Positions 8,688 to 16,967 of a stretch of DNA of 64,000 bases are shown piece after piece (positions within the stretch are counted from its first letter, which is position 1; each line of letters begins with the position of its first letter). The notes below the pieces were generated by a model that saw nothing but the letters and a program-made list of their open reading frames with translations, made no database searches and had not been told where the DNA came from. Made by a program: the position numbers and the translations under genes. The DNA comes from Leptothrix cholodnii SP-6. Lineage in GTDB: Bacteria; Pseudomonadota; Gammaproteobacteria; Burkholderiales; Burkholderiaceae_C. The stretch is taken from positions 248,001 to 312,000 of the forward strand of contig NC_010524.1 in NCBI RefSeq assembly GCF_000019785.1, written 5' to 3'.

Positions 8688-8768
8688 TCCGCCACGGCGT
8701 TTCCCTGCACGCCCGACAATGCGCAGCCGCGCCACGCGCTCGCTCGTTTCAACCCCGCTCCACGCGCC

Positions 8769-9434
8769 ATGTCGAACCCGAATCCCGATCCCTCCGCCGT
8801 GCTGCCCGAACGGGTGCGCGAGGTCGCCGCCTGGCTGGCCGAACGCGCGCATGCCGATGCGCCGCGCTGGCTCGACGTCTCCGCCCGCACCGCGCAGGAG
8901 GCCGCCGACGCACTGGGCGTGGCGCTCGGCCAGATCGCCAAGAGCGTGATCTTCCGGCGCCTGGCCGACGACGTGGCGGTGCTGGTCGTGACCTCGGGCG
9001 ACCGGCGGGTCGACGAGGCCAAGGTGGTGGCGCAGGTCGGCGCGATCGGCCGTGCCGACGCGGCTTTCGTGCGCGCGCGCACCGGCTTCGTGATCGGCGG
9101 CGTGGCGCCGGTGGCGCATCGCAACGAGCCGGTGGTGCTGCTCGACCGCGACCTCTGGCGCTTCGAGTCGATCTGGGCCGCCGCCGGCCATCCGAAGGCG
9201 GTCTTCCGGCTGGTGCCCGACGACCTGCGCCGGCTGTGCGCAGGCGCGGCGGCGCACGACGTCACCGAGTCGGCGGCGCCGCGCAGCCCGTGCATCGACG
9301 TGTGCAAGCTCGACCCCGTGACCCGCCTCTGCGAGGGCTGCCTGCGCACCATCGACGAGATCGCCGGCTGGTCGGCGATGAGCGACGAGGCCCGCCTCGA
9401 GGTGCTGCGCCAGCTGCCCGGGCGCCGCGCCTGA
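8769..9434 (+). CDS. YbaK/EbsC aminoacyl-tRNA deacylase fused to DUF1289
   Basis: A 221-residue protein from ATG 8769. Residues 1 to about 160 form a YbaK/ProX-type editing domain that hydrolyses mischarged aminoacyl-tRNA in trans, with the conserved lysine region IAKSVIFRR and the later GFVIGGVAPVAH motif. The C-terminal ~55 residues are a DUF1289 module with four cysteines (SPCIDVCKLDP and LCEGCLRTIDEI), a likely small metal-binding unit. DUF1289 is usually a separate short protein, so this is a fusion. No clear ribosome site precedes the ATG. It follows repeat copy A and is probably transcribed alone. Confidence 0.85.
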   Translation: MSNPNPDPSAVLPERVREVAAWLAERAHADAPRWLDVSARTAQEAADALGVALGQIAKSVIFRRLADDVAVLVVTSGDRRVDEAKVVAQVGAIGRADAAFVRARTGFVIGGVAPVAHRNEPVVLLDRDLWRFESIWAAAGHPKAVFRLVPDDLRRLCAGAAAHDVTESAAPRSPCIDVCKLDPVTRLCEGCLRTIDEIAGWSAMSDEARLEVLRQLPGRRA

Positions 9435-9541
9435 GCGCGGCGGCGGCGGGCGACGGCCGCCGCCTGTCAGTCAGGGGTCAGTGCCGGCACTGAAATTCGG
9501 ATCCCCCTGGTCGTACGCACCGGCACCCTCAAGGAGACGAC

Positions 9542-11233
9542 ATGTCCGCACACCCGACGCCGGATCGGGCGCCCCGGACACCGATGGCCCGGGAAGACAT
9601 CCAGCTCGTCTTTGCGTCTTCCTTCGGCACGGTGTACGAGTGGTACGACTTCTACCTCTACGGCGCGCTCGCGCCCATCATCGCGGCGCAGTTCTTCAGC
9701 GGGCTCGATCCGTCGGCCGGCTTCATCTTCGCGCTGCTCGCCTTTGCCGCCGGCTTCATCGTGCGCCCGTTCGGCGCGCTGGTGTTCGGTCGCCTGGGCG
9801 ACATGATCGGGCGCAAGTACACCTTCCTGATCACCATCTTGCTGATGGGCCTGTCGACCTGCGTGGTCGGCGTGCTGCCGAGCTACGCCGACATCGGCCT
9901 GGCCGCGCCGGTGATGCTGATCGCGCTGCGGCTGCTGCAGGGCCTGGCGATGGGCGGCGAGTACGGCGGCGCGGCGACCTACGTGGCCGAACACGCGCCG
10001 CCCGACCGGCGCGGTTTCTACACCTCGTGGATCCAGACCACCGCCTCGCTCGGCCTGTTCATGGCGCTGGTGGTGATCCTGCTGCTGCGCCAGGTGCTCG
10101 GCGATGCCGCCTTCGCCGACTGGGGCTGGCGCATCCCGTTCCTGCTGTCGATCGTGCTGCTGGCGGTGAGCGTGTGGGTGCGGCTGTCGATGAACGAATC
10201 GCCGGCTTTCCAGCGCCTGCGTGAAACCGGCCGCACCTCGAAGGCGCCGATCCGCGAGTCGTTCGGCAACTGGCGCAACCTGCGGGTCGTGCTGCTGGCG
10301 CTGTTCGGGCTGGTGGCCGGGCAGGCGGTGGTCTGGTACACGGGCCAGTTCTACGCGCTGTTCTTCCTGACCGGCGTGCTGCGGGTCGAGCCGTCGACCG
10401 CGCAGTGGCTGATGGTCGCGGCGCTGGCGATCGGCACGCCGTTCTTCGTGTTCTTCGGCGCGCTGGCGGATCGCATCGGCCGCAAGCCGATCATCATGGC
10501 CGGCCTGGCGCTGGCGGCGGCGGGCTACTTCCCGATGTTCGAGGCGCTGACGGTGGCGGCCAACCCGGCGCTGGCCGAGGCGCAGGCGAACGCGCGCATC
10601 GTGGTGGCAGCCGACCCGGCGACCTGCTCGTTCCAGGGCAGTCCGATCGCGCGTGAGGTCGATTTCGCCTCGCCCTGCGATCTGGCCAAGCGCTTCCTGA
10701 CCGAACAGGGCGCCAGCTACGACAACCGCGCGCTGCCGCGCGGCGCCGCCACCGTGGTGCGGGTCGGCAGCACCGAGATCACGCCGCCGCGCGGGGGGCT
10801 CGCGGCCGGCGGCCACGGCTTCGACGACCGCAGCGTGCGCGCCATCGCGGCCTTCCGCGCCGAGGTGCGCCAGGCTCTGCTGGCGGCGGGCTACCCGGAG
10901 CGGGCCGACCCGGCGCGCATGGACAAGGTCGGCATCGTCGTGATCCTGAGCGCCTTCATGCTGCTGGTGACGATGGTCTACGGCCCGATCGCGGCGATGC
11001 TGGTGGAGATGTTCCCCACCCGCATCCGCTACACCTCGATGAGCCTGCCGTATCACATCGGCAACGGCTGGTTCGGCGGCCTGATGCCGTCGATCGCGTT
11101 CGCCATCGTCGCCCACAGCGGCAACATGTACGACGGCCTCTGGTACCCGGTGCTGATCGCCGCCGGCTCCTGCGCGATCGGCCTGCTGCTGGTGCGCGAG
11201 ACGCGCGGGCGCGACATCTACGCGCAGGACTGA
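9542..11233 (+). CDS. MHS-family MFS transporter (copy 2)
   Basis: A 563-residue paralogue of the transporter at 1060-2733. ATG 9542 follows AAGGAGACGAC. Long stretches are identical, including FEWYDFYLYG-like YEWYDFYLYG, GRLGDMIGRK, and ATYVAEHAPP. Between helices 9 and 10 it carries the same kind of periplasmic insert, with the cysteine pair retained (Cys362 and Cys379 around CSFQGSP and SPCDLAK) although the rest of the insert has diverged. Conservation of the cysteines in otherwise variable sequence suggests a disulfide-stabilised external domain. The two copies flank the symporter-kinase operon, and duplication and divergence for related organic acids is the simplest reading. Confidence 0.85.
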   Translation: MSAHPTPDRAPRTPMAREDIQLVFASSFGTVYEWYDFYLYGALAPIIAAQFFSGLDPSAGFIFALLAFAAGFIVRPFGALVFGRLGDMIGRKYTFLITILLMGLSTCVVGVLPSYADIGLAAPVMLIALRLLQGLAMGGEYGGAATYVAEHAPPDRRGFYTSWIQTTASLGLFMALVVILLLRQVLGDAAFADWGWRIPFLLSIVLLAVSVWVRLSMNESPAFQRLRETGRTSKAPIRESFGNWRNLRVVLLALFGLVAGQAVVWYTGQFYALFFLTGVLRVEPSTAQWLMVAALAIGTPFFVFFGALADRIGRKPIIMAGLALAAAGYFPMFEALTVAANPALAEAQANARIVVAADPATCSFQGSPIAREVDFASPCDLAKRFLTEQGASYDNRALPRGAATVVRVGSTEITPPRGGLAAGGHGFDDRSVRAIAAFRAEVRQALLAAGYPERADPARMDKVGIVVILSAFMLLVTMVYGPIAAMLVEMFPTRIRYTSMSLPYHIGNGWFGGLMPSIAFAIVAHSGNMYDGLWYPVLIAAGSCAIGLLLVRETRGRDIYAQD

Positions 11234-11268
11234 GGATCGAGCCGGCCGAGCGCCGTCAGCCGTCACTG

Positions 11269-12456
11269 TCAGCCGTCGGCGGCACTCGGTGCCGTGGCGG
11301 CCGGCCCGGCCGGCACGTGGCGCAGCCAAGCCCGGCCGACCGCGTATTCGAGCAGCGCCGCTGCGCACATCAGCCCGGCGCCGGTGGCCAGCACCCAGGC
11401 CGGCGAGGCCTGCCGGGCGGCGAACCAGAAGCCGGTCAGCATCGTCACCCGGAAGAACCACAGCGTGGCCTCGCGCGCCACGATGCGATCGGCCAGCGCG
11501 CCGTGGATGTCGAGCGTGCGCTGGTTCAGCACCTGTTCGCTGGCCAGCCAGAACGGCAGCGTGACGGCGTGCAGCAGCAGGTGCAGCACGTACAGCGCCG
11601 GCAGCCAGGCGCTGGCACCGAGCAGCGCATGCGCCGCCGTGATGCCCAGGCAGGCCAGGCCCATCCAGCCGTCGCGGTTGTGGGCCTGGCGGCGGTGCCG
11701 CAGCGCGTACAGCGCGATCGCGCCGGCCAGCGTGGCGACGGTCGCGACCCAGCCGTAGTGGCTGGCCTTGCCGAGCGCCTCGATGGCGCCGCTGGCGCTC
11801 ATCACCATGCCGATGCCCAGCAGCCCCGACTCCAGCAGGAACAGCGGCAGGCAGGCCACGAACTCGCGCTGGCGCAGCACCGCCAGCGGTGCGTGCAGGC
11901 GCAGCGGCGGCGTGTCGGGCAGGTGCCGTGGTGCCACCGCCAGGCCCAGCAGCGCCACGCCGGCGTACAGGCCGTAGAGGCTGGCCGCGCCGCGTTCATC
12001 GCCCCAGAACGTCAACCACAGGCTGGCGACCAGCGTGGTCAGCAGGCTGACGACCACCGACAGCACGGTGGCATGGGCGGCGTAGCCGTCGCGCCCGGTG
12101 TCGTCGAGCACGCTGAGCTCGATCCACAGCCGTGCGCCCCAGCTCAGGCCGAGAAATCCGCCCACGGCGACGGCCAGCACCACCGGCTGCCCGTCGGCCC
12201 ACCACAGCAGCAGGCCGGGCACGCCGAACGCCGCGCGCACCAGCGGCCGGGCATCGATGCGCCAGCGCCGGCCGCTGGTGTAGGCCAGCACCGTGCCGGC
12301 CATCGTCACGGTCAGCATCAGCAGCGTGTAGTGCACCGTGGCGGCCATGCCGGCGTCGGCGTAGACCAGCACGGCGCCGAAGCCCACCAGCGTCGACAGG
12401 CAGGCCTGCACGGCCAGGAAGGGCGCCAGCTGGCGCTCGAGGGCGGTGAGCTTCAT
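11269..12456 (-). CDS. MFS-like polytopic membrane protein, third gene of kinase-regulator operon
   Basis: A 395-residue protein with about 11-12 hydrophobic segments, starting at the ATG at 12456, which overlaps the TGA of the response regulator gene (ATGA). It lacks the classic MHS signatures but has MFS-like organisation, with a short polar cytoplasmic stretch (ALRHRRQAHNRDG) mid-protein. The gene order kinase-regulator-permease resembles uhpB-uhpA-uhpC, where UhpC is an MFS protein that acts as a sensor. A sensor/transporter role in the adjacent two-component system is therefore likely but inferred from position. Its ligand is unknown; it may relate to the PQQ-dependent oxidation encoded next door. 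Confidence 0.75.
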   Translation of the reverse strand: MKLTALERQLAPFLAVQACLSTLVGFGAVLVYADAGMAATVHYTLLMLTVTMAGTVLAYTSGRRWRIDARPLVRAAFGVPGLLLWWADGQPVVLAVAVGGFLGLSWGARLWIELSVLDDTGRDGYAAHATVLSVVVSLLTTLVASLWLTFWGDERGAASLYGLYAGVALLGLAVAPRHLPDTPPLRLHAPLAVLRQREFVACLPLFLLESGLLGIGMVMSASGAIEALGKASHYGWVATVATLAGAIALYALRHRRQAHNRDGWMGLACLGITAAHALLGASAWLPALYVLHLLLHAVTLPFWLASEQVLNQRTLDIHGALADRIVAREATLWFFRVTMLTGFWFAARQASPAWVLATGAGLMCAAALLEYAVGRAWLRHVPAGPAATAPSAADG

Positions 12457-13088
12457 GCCTCGATCAGCCCCCAGCGCAGCGCCAGCAGCGTCAGCTCGGC
12501 CTGGTTGCTGGCGCCGAGCTTCTGCTTGACGTTGTAGAGGTGCGTGCCGACCGTGCTGGCCGACAGCTTGAGCTGCGCCGCGATGTCGGCCACGCCGGCG
12601 CCCCGCGCGAGCTGCACGAAGACCTCGAACTCGCGCTCGGACAGCGCATCGACCGGGCTCGGCTCGTCGCCCAGCTGCGCCAGCGCGAGCTTCTGTGCGA
12701 TCGCGGGGTCGATGTAGCGCTGGCCCGCCGCCACCCTCCGCACCGCCTCGACCAGCGCCTCGGGCGCGCCACGCTTGCTCAGGTAGCCGAGCGCGCCGGC
12801 CGCCAGCACGCGGCGCGGGTGCGCGGTGTCCTCGTGCGCCGACAGCACCAGTACGCGCGTGCGGCTGTTGCGCGCCTTCAGGCGGCGCAGCAGCTCCAGG
12901 CCGGTCATGCCGGGCATCGACAGGTCGAGCACCAGCACGTCGGGCAGCACCGTGTCGATCTGCGCCAGCGCCTCCTCGCCGCCGGGCGCTTCGGCCACCA
13001 CCTCGATGTCGTCCGCACACGACTGCAGCAGCATGCGAAAACCCATGCGCACGATCGTGTGGTCGTCGACCAGCATCACGCGGATCAT
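12453..13088 (-). CDS. NarL/UhpA-family response regulator
   Basis: A 211-residue DNA-binding regulator. The receiver domain has Asp8/Asp9 and phospho-acceptor Asp55 (VLVLDLSMPGMTG), then Lys in GYLSKRGAP. The C-terminal LuxR-type helix-turn-helix (about 145-205) reads ALSEREFEVFVQLARG and STVGTHLYNVKQKL. It overlaps the kinase gene upstream (ATGA at 13085-13088) and the membrane protein gene downstream, so all three are translationally coupled. Divergent transcription from pqqABCDE across about 200 bases makes the PQQ promoter a candidate target. Confidence 0.9.
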   Translation of the reverse strand: MIRVMLVDDHTIVRMGFRMLLQSCADDIEVVAEAPGGEEALAQIDTVLPDVLVLDLSMPGMTGLELLRRLKARNSRTRVLVLSAHEDTAHPRRVLAAGALGYLSKRGAPEALVEAVRRVAAGQRYIDPAIAQKLALAQLGDEPSPVDALSEREFEVFVQLARGAGVADIAAQLKLSASTVGTHLYNVKQKLGASNQAELTLLALRWGLIEA

Positions 13089-14557
13089 GTTCGGGGCCTT
13101 TCGGCTGGGGTTGCGGGGGGGCCGACGAGCGGCAGCGACGCGCTCACGCGCACGCCGCTGCGGGGCGCCGCCAGGCCTTCGATCTGCAGCTCGCCGCCGA
13201 GCCCGCGCAGGCGCTCGCGCAGGCCGCGCAGGCCGTAGTGGCCGGGCCGCTGCCAGTCGGGCGGCAGGCCGGCGCCGTCGTCCTCGACCGTGATCTGCAG
13301 GCCGGTGTCGTCGGCGCTGGCGGCGATGTCGATGCGAGCGGCGCCGCTGTGGCGCAGCGCGTTGTTGAGCGCCTCCTGCACCACGCGGTAGGCCGCCAGC
13401 GCCAGCTCGGCATCGAGCCCGGCCGGCAGCGCCTGCGTGTTCAGGTCGATCTGCGGCGAGCCCGGGCGCTGGCGTGCGCCGCCCACCAGATCGGCCAGCG
13501 CGTCGGCCAGGCCCAGGCTGTCGAGCGCCAGCGGCGTCAGGCGCGGGATCAGGCCGTGCATCACCTCGTAGAGCCGCGCCGCCTCGCTGGAGATCAGCGC
13601 CGCCATCTCGCGCCCGGCGGCGTCGCGCTCGCCGAGCCGGTGCACCAGCGAGTTGGCGACGCTGCGGATTGCCGTGACCGACTGGCCCAGCTCGTCGTGC
13701 AGCTCGCGCGCCATCTCGCGGCGCTCGTGTTCGGTGTGGTGCTCGATCTGGCGCGCGATCTCGCGGCTCTCGGCCAGGGTTCGCTGCGCCTCGTAGGCCG
13801 CCAGCCGGGCCTGCAGCTGGCCGTCGACCGCCGCGGCCATGCGGTTGACGGCGTTGCCGATCGATGCGGCCTCGCGCCCGGGCAGCGCCGGCAGGCGGGC
13901 GGCGTAGTCGCCGCGTTCGAGCCGCACCAGCCCGGCCAGGATGGTCTTGAACGGCCGCAGCGTGCGCCCCACGTACCAGAACACCAGCACGTTGATCAGC
14001 ACCAGCGCCGCACCGCCCAGCGTGGCCATGCGCATCAGGTCGTCCCAGCCGTCGAGGATGGCGCGCGACGGGTCGGCCTCGACCACCAGCTGCCCGCCCG
14101 GCAGGCGGATCACCTGGCGCTGCGGCGGCGGCGCCACCCAGTGCGCAAACCAGTCGGGCGCCGCGCGGCCCTGCTTGTAGACCGGCGGCGGCGAGCGGTA
14201 GAGCTCCTGCCCGGCGTCGCTGCGCAGCGTGATCTCGTTGGCACGCACCCGGCCGAGCTGGTTGAGAAACTCCAGCAGCGCGCCCGGCCCCGACAGCCGG
14301 TAGACCCAGCCGACCCGTTCGAGCAGCTGGCCGGCGACGCGGTTGCCGGCAATGATCTCCTCGCGCACGCTGGTGCGGGTGGCCTCGATCTGCTGCGCCA
14401 GCAGCGCCACGATGAACAGCCCCATCAGCCCGACCAGCAGCAGGTGGATGCGAAAGCGCAGGCTGCGCCCGGCGATCGCGACCGGCGGCGGATCGGCCGT
14501 CGTGGCTGTGCCGTGCGGGGCGATCGGCAAGGGCGATGCGGGGCTGCTGCTGTCCAT
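13085..14557 (-). CDS. NarX/UhpB-type sensor histidine kinase
   Basis: A 490-residue membrane kinase. An N-terminal helix (about 35-55), a periplasmic region of ~120 residues, a second helix (about 185-205), a HAMP segment (RPFKTILAGLVRLERGDY) and a coiled linker lead to a HisKA_3 domain with His287 in ARELHDELGQSV. The HATPase has NNALRHSGA, DDGAGLP and GHYGLRGLRERL. It phosphorylates the coupled LuxR-type regulator. In several methylotrophs and alcohol oxidisers, kinase/regulator pairs of this class sit beside PQQ genes; whether this one senses alcohols, PQQ or lanthanides cannot be read from the sequence. Confidence 0.9.
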   Translation of the reverse strand: MDSSSPASPLPIAPHGTATTADPPPVAIAGRSLRFRIHLLLVGLMGLFIVALLAQQIEATRTSVREEIIAGNRVAGQLLERVGWVYRLSGPGALLEFLNQLGRVRANEITLRSDAGQELYRSPPPVYKQGRAAPDWFAHWVAPPPQRQVIRLPGGQLVVEADPSRAILDGWDDLMRMATLGGAALVLINVLVFWYVGRTLRPFKTILAGLVRLERGDYAARLPALPGREAASIGNAVNRMAAAVDGQLQARLAAYEAQRTLAESREIARQIEHHTEHERREMARELHDELGQSVTAIRSVANSLVHRLGERDAAGREMAALISSEAARLYEVMHGLIPRLTPLALDSLGLADALADLVGGARQRPGSPQIDLNTQALPAGLDAELALAAYRVVQEALNNALRHSGAARIDIAASADDTGLQITVEDDGAGLPPDWQRPGHYGLRGLRERLRGLGGELQIEGLAAPRSGVRVSASLPLVGPPATPAERPRT

Positions 14558-14758
14558 CGGCCGATTGTCCAGCGTGCGTCCGGGCCCGCCGTCGCCGTGG
14601 CCTTGGTGACAACCCGCCCACCGATTGGCGATTTTCATGAGGTGCGAATCATGGTCCTGGCGATGACGCCGCGGGCGCCGGCGCCGACACTTCATCCGCA
14701 TCAGCACACGCTGCTTGCCTCGTTGACCCGCACCGCCAACCCCATCGAAGGAGACCTC

Positions 14759-14833
14759 ATGACCTGGACCACCCCCGCTGCCTGCGACTTCCGCTTCGGC
14801 TTCGAAATCACGATGTACATCGCCGCCCGCTGA
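14759..14833 (+). CDS. pqqA: PQQ precursor peptide PqqA
   Basis: A 24-residue ribosomally made peptide. It contains the essential Glu16-x-x-x-Tyr20 pair (EITMY), the two residues that are cross-linked and become pyrroloquinoline quinone, and the usual WTTPA start and short basic end. A good ribosome site (AAGGAGACCTC) precedes ATG 14759. It is the first gene of pqqABCDE and is separated from pqqB by a strong hairpin. It shares a ~200-base divergent promoter region (14558-14758) with the kinase-regulator operon. Confidence 0.97.
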   Translation: MTWTTPAACDFRFGFEITMYIAAR

Positions 14834-14880
14834 TCCGCGTGCCGTGATGCGGCGGCCCATGTGTCGCCCGTCGAACCCCG

Positions 14881-14915
14881 AGGCCCGGCCGCAGCTCCCG
14901 CGCGGCCGGGCCTTT
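14881..14915 (+). terminator. attenuator hairpin between pqqA and pqqB
   Basis: A perfect 12-base stem, AGGCCCGGCCGC (14881-14892) with GCGGCCGGGCCT (14902-14913), closes a nine-base loop and is followed by TTCC. It would stop or process most transcripts after pqqA, letting the substrate peptide be made in excess over the enzymes. Confidence 0.8.
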
Positions 14916-14947
14916 CCATCTGTGCCTGGCCTCCTGAAACCCTCCCG

Positions 14948-15862
14948 ATGAAACTGCTCGTGCTCGGTAGCGCCGCCGGTGGCGGCTTCCCGCAGTGGAA
15001 CTGCCACTGCGACAACTGCCGCGGCGTGCGCGCCGGCGCGCCCGGCCTGCGCGCGCGCACCCAGTCGTCGGTGGCGGTCGGCGGCCCGCACGACTGGGTG
15101 CTGGTCAACGCCTCGCCCGATGTGCTGACCCAGCTGCAGCGCGCGCCCGCCCTCAACCCGGGGCGCGCGCTGCGTGACAGCGGCATCGCCGGCGTGGTGC
15201 TGGTCGACGGCCAGGTCGACCACACCACCGGCCTCTACATGCTGCGCGAAGGCCAGCGGCCGCTGCCGCTGTGGTGCACCGACCCGGTGTTCGAGGACCT
15301 GACGCAGGGCAACCCGATCCTGGGCGTGCTGGCGCATTTCTGCGGTGTCGGCCGGCACCGCATCCCGCTCGACGGCAGTTCGTTCGAGGTCGCCGGCGTG
15401 CCGGGCCTGAAGATCACCGCGCTGGCGCTGCAGAGCAAGGCCGCACCGTATTCGCCGCACCGCGAACAGCCCGTGCCCGGCGACAACGTCGGCCTGCTGT
15501 TCGAGAACACCGCCAGCGGCGGGCGCCTGTTCTACGCGCCCGGCCTGGGCGCGATCGACGCACCGGTCTGGGAGCTGATGAACAGCGCCGACGTCGTGAT
15601 GGTCGACGGCACCTTCTGGACCGACGACGAGATGATCCGCCTCGGCCTGTCGAAGAAGACCGCGCGCGACATCGGCCACCTCGCGCAAAGCGGCGAGGGC
15701 GGCATGATCGAGCAGCTCGGCCGCCTCAAGCCCGGCACGCGCCGGCTGCTCATCCACATCAACAACACCAACCCGATCCTCGACGAGGGCTCGCCGCAAC
15801 GCCGCGAGCTTGACGCGGCGGGCATCGAGGTCTGCCACGACGGCATCGAGATCGAGTTCTGA
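14948..15862 (+). CDS. pqqB: PQQ biosynthesis protein PqqB
   Basis: A 304-residue metallo-beta-lactamase-fold protein needed in late steps of PQQ formation (proposed hydroxylation of the processed Glu-Tyr). ATG 14948 gives the canonical start [19 protein letters not shown]. The zinc-binding cysteine cluster (Cys19, Cys21, Cys24) and the metal-ligand region VDHTTGL are present. Length matches the family. It follows the hairpin after pqqA and precedes pqqC by 32 bases. Confidence 0.96.
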   Translation: MKLLVLGSAAGGGFPQWNCHCDNCRGVRAGAPGLRARTQSSVAVGGPHDWVLVNASPDVLTQLQRAPALNPGRALRDSGIAGVVLVDGQVDHTTGLYMLREGQRPLPLWCTDPVFEDLTQGNPILGVLAHFCGVGRHRIPLDGSSFEVAGVPGLKITALALQSKAAPYSPHREQPVPGDNVGLLFENTASGGRLFYAPGLGAIDAPVWELMNSADVVMVDGTFWTDDEMIRLGLSKKTARDIGHLAQSGEGGMIEQLGRLKPGTRRLLIHINNTNPILDEGSPQRRELDAAGIEVCHDGIEIEF

Positions 15863-15894
15863 ACAGTCATCGAGCGAGTTTTGAGGATCAGCGC

Positions 15895-16674
15895 ATGAAC
15901 ACATCCGTCGGCAACCGTTTCGGCACGCCCTTCAACGCACCGGCCACCACGAGGCCGCGTGACCCGGCCGCACCGGCCTGGGACCACGTCGCCTTCGAGG
16001 CGCAGCTGCGCGAGCAGGGCAAGAGCTATCACATCCACCACCCGTTCAACGTGATGCTGAACACGGGCCGCGCGACGCCCGAGCAGATCCGCGGCTGGGT
16101 GGCGAACCGTTTCTACTACCAGATCGCCATTCCGGTGAAGGACGCCGCGGTGCTGTCCAACTGCCCGGATCGCGCGGTGCGGCGCGAGTGGATCCAGCGC
16201 ATCCTCGACCACGACGGCTTCGAGATCGGTGGCGTCAAGGACGAAGGTGGCATCGAGGCCTGGATCCGGCTCGGCATCGCGGTGGGCCTGACGCGCGAGG
16301 AGATCACCGACCTGCGCCACGTCATCCCGGCGGTGCGCTTTGCGGTCGACGCCTACGTGAACTTCGCGCGCCACGCGCCTTGGCAGGAGGCGGTGTGCTC
16401 GTCGCTCACCGAGCTGTTCGCGCCCGAGATCCACAAGCAGCGCCTGGCCACCTGGCCCGAACACTACGGCTGGATCGAGAGCGAGGGGCTGCAGTATTTC
16501 CGCAACCGCGTCAGCCAGGCGCGGCGTGATGTCGAGCAGGGGCTGGCGGTCACGCTCGGTCACTTCCAGACGCGCGATCAGCAGGAGCGCGCGCTCGAGA
16601 TCCTGCGCTTCAAGCTCGACATTCTGTGGGCGATGAACGATGCGATGGCGCAGCGTTACGGGGCCGACGCATGA
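15895..16674 (+). CDS. pqqC: PQQ synthase PqqC
   Basis: A 259-residue cofactor-free oxidase that catalyses the last ring closure and eight-electron oxidation to PQQ. It belongs to the all-helical TENA/THI-4-like fold. The conserved stretches [25 protein letters not shown] and the [10 protein letters not shown] region with active-site His residues are visible. The N-terminus is extended by about 20 residues relative to the core. Its TGA overlaps the ATG of pqqD. Confidence 0.96.
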   Translation: MNTSVGNRFGTPFNAPATTRPRDPAAPAWDHVAFEAQLREQGKSYHIHHPFNVMLNTGRATPEQIRGWVANRFYYQIAIPVKDAAVLSNCPDRAVRREWIQRILDHDGFEIGGVKDEGGIEAWIRLGIAVGLTREEITDLRHVIPAVRFAVDAYVNFARHAPWQEAVCSSLTELFAPEIHKQRLATWPEHYGWIESEGLQYFRNRVSQARRDVEQGLAVTLGHFQTRDQQERALEILRFKLDILWAMNDAMAQRYGADA

Positions 16675-16967
16675 ACGCGCCCACCGCTGAACGGGCCGCG
16701 CTCACCGACGACAGCGTGCCGAGCGTGGCGCGCGGGTTCCGGCTGCAATGGGAAGAAGCGCAAGGCAACCACGTGCTGCTCTACCCCGAGGGCATGGTCA
16801 AGCTCAACCGCAGCGCGGGCGAGATCCTGACGCGCTGCGACGGCGTCGCGACGGTGGCTCAGATCGTGAGCCAGCTCGAAGCGGCGTTCGGTGCCAGCGG
16901 GCTGCGTGCCGATGTCGAGGCCTTCCTGATGATGGCGCGCGAGCAGCGTTGGGTGACGTGGGCATGA
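16671..16967 (+). CDS. pqqD: PQQ peptide chaperone PqqD
   Basis: A 98-residue RiPP recognition element that binds PqqA and presents it to PqqE. It has the typical PqqD fold order, with [26 protein letters not shown] and a C-terminal helix. ATG 16671 overlaps the stop of pqqC (ATGA) and its own stop overlaps the start of pqqE, indicating tight translational coupling in this stoichiometric complex. Confidence 0.95.
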   Translation: MNAPTAERAALTDDSVPSVARGFRLQWEEAQGNHVLLYPEGMVKLNRSAGEILTRCDGVATVAQIVSQLEAAFGASGLRADVEAFLMMAREQRWVTWA

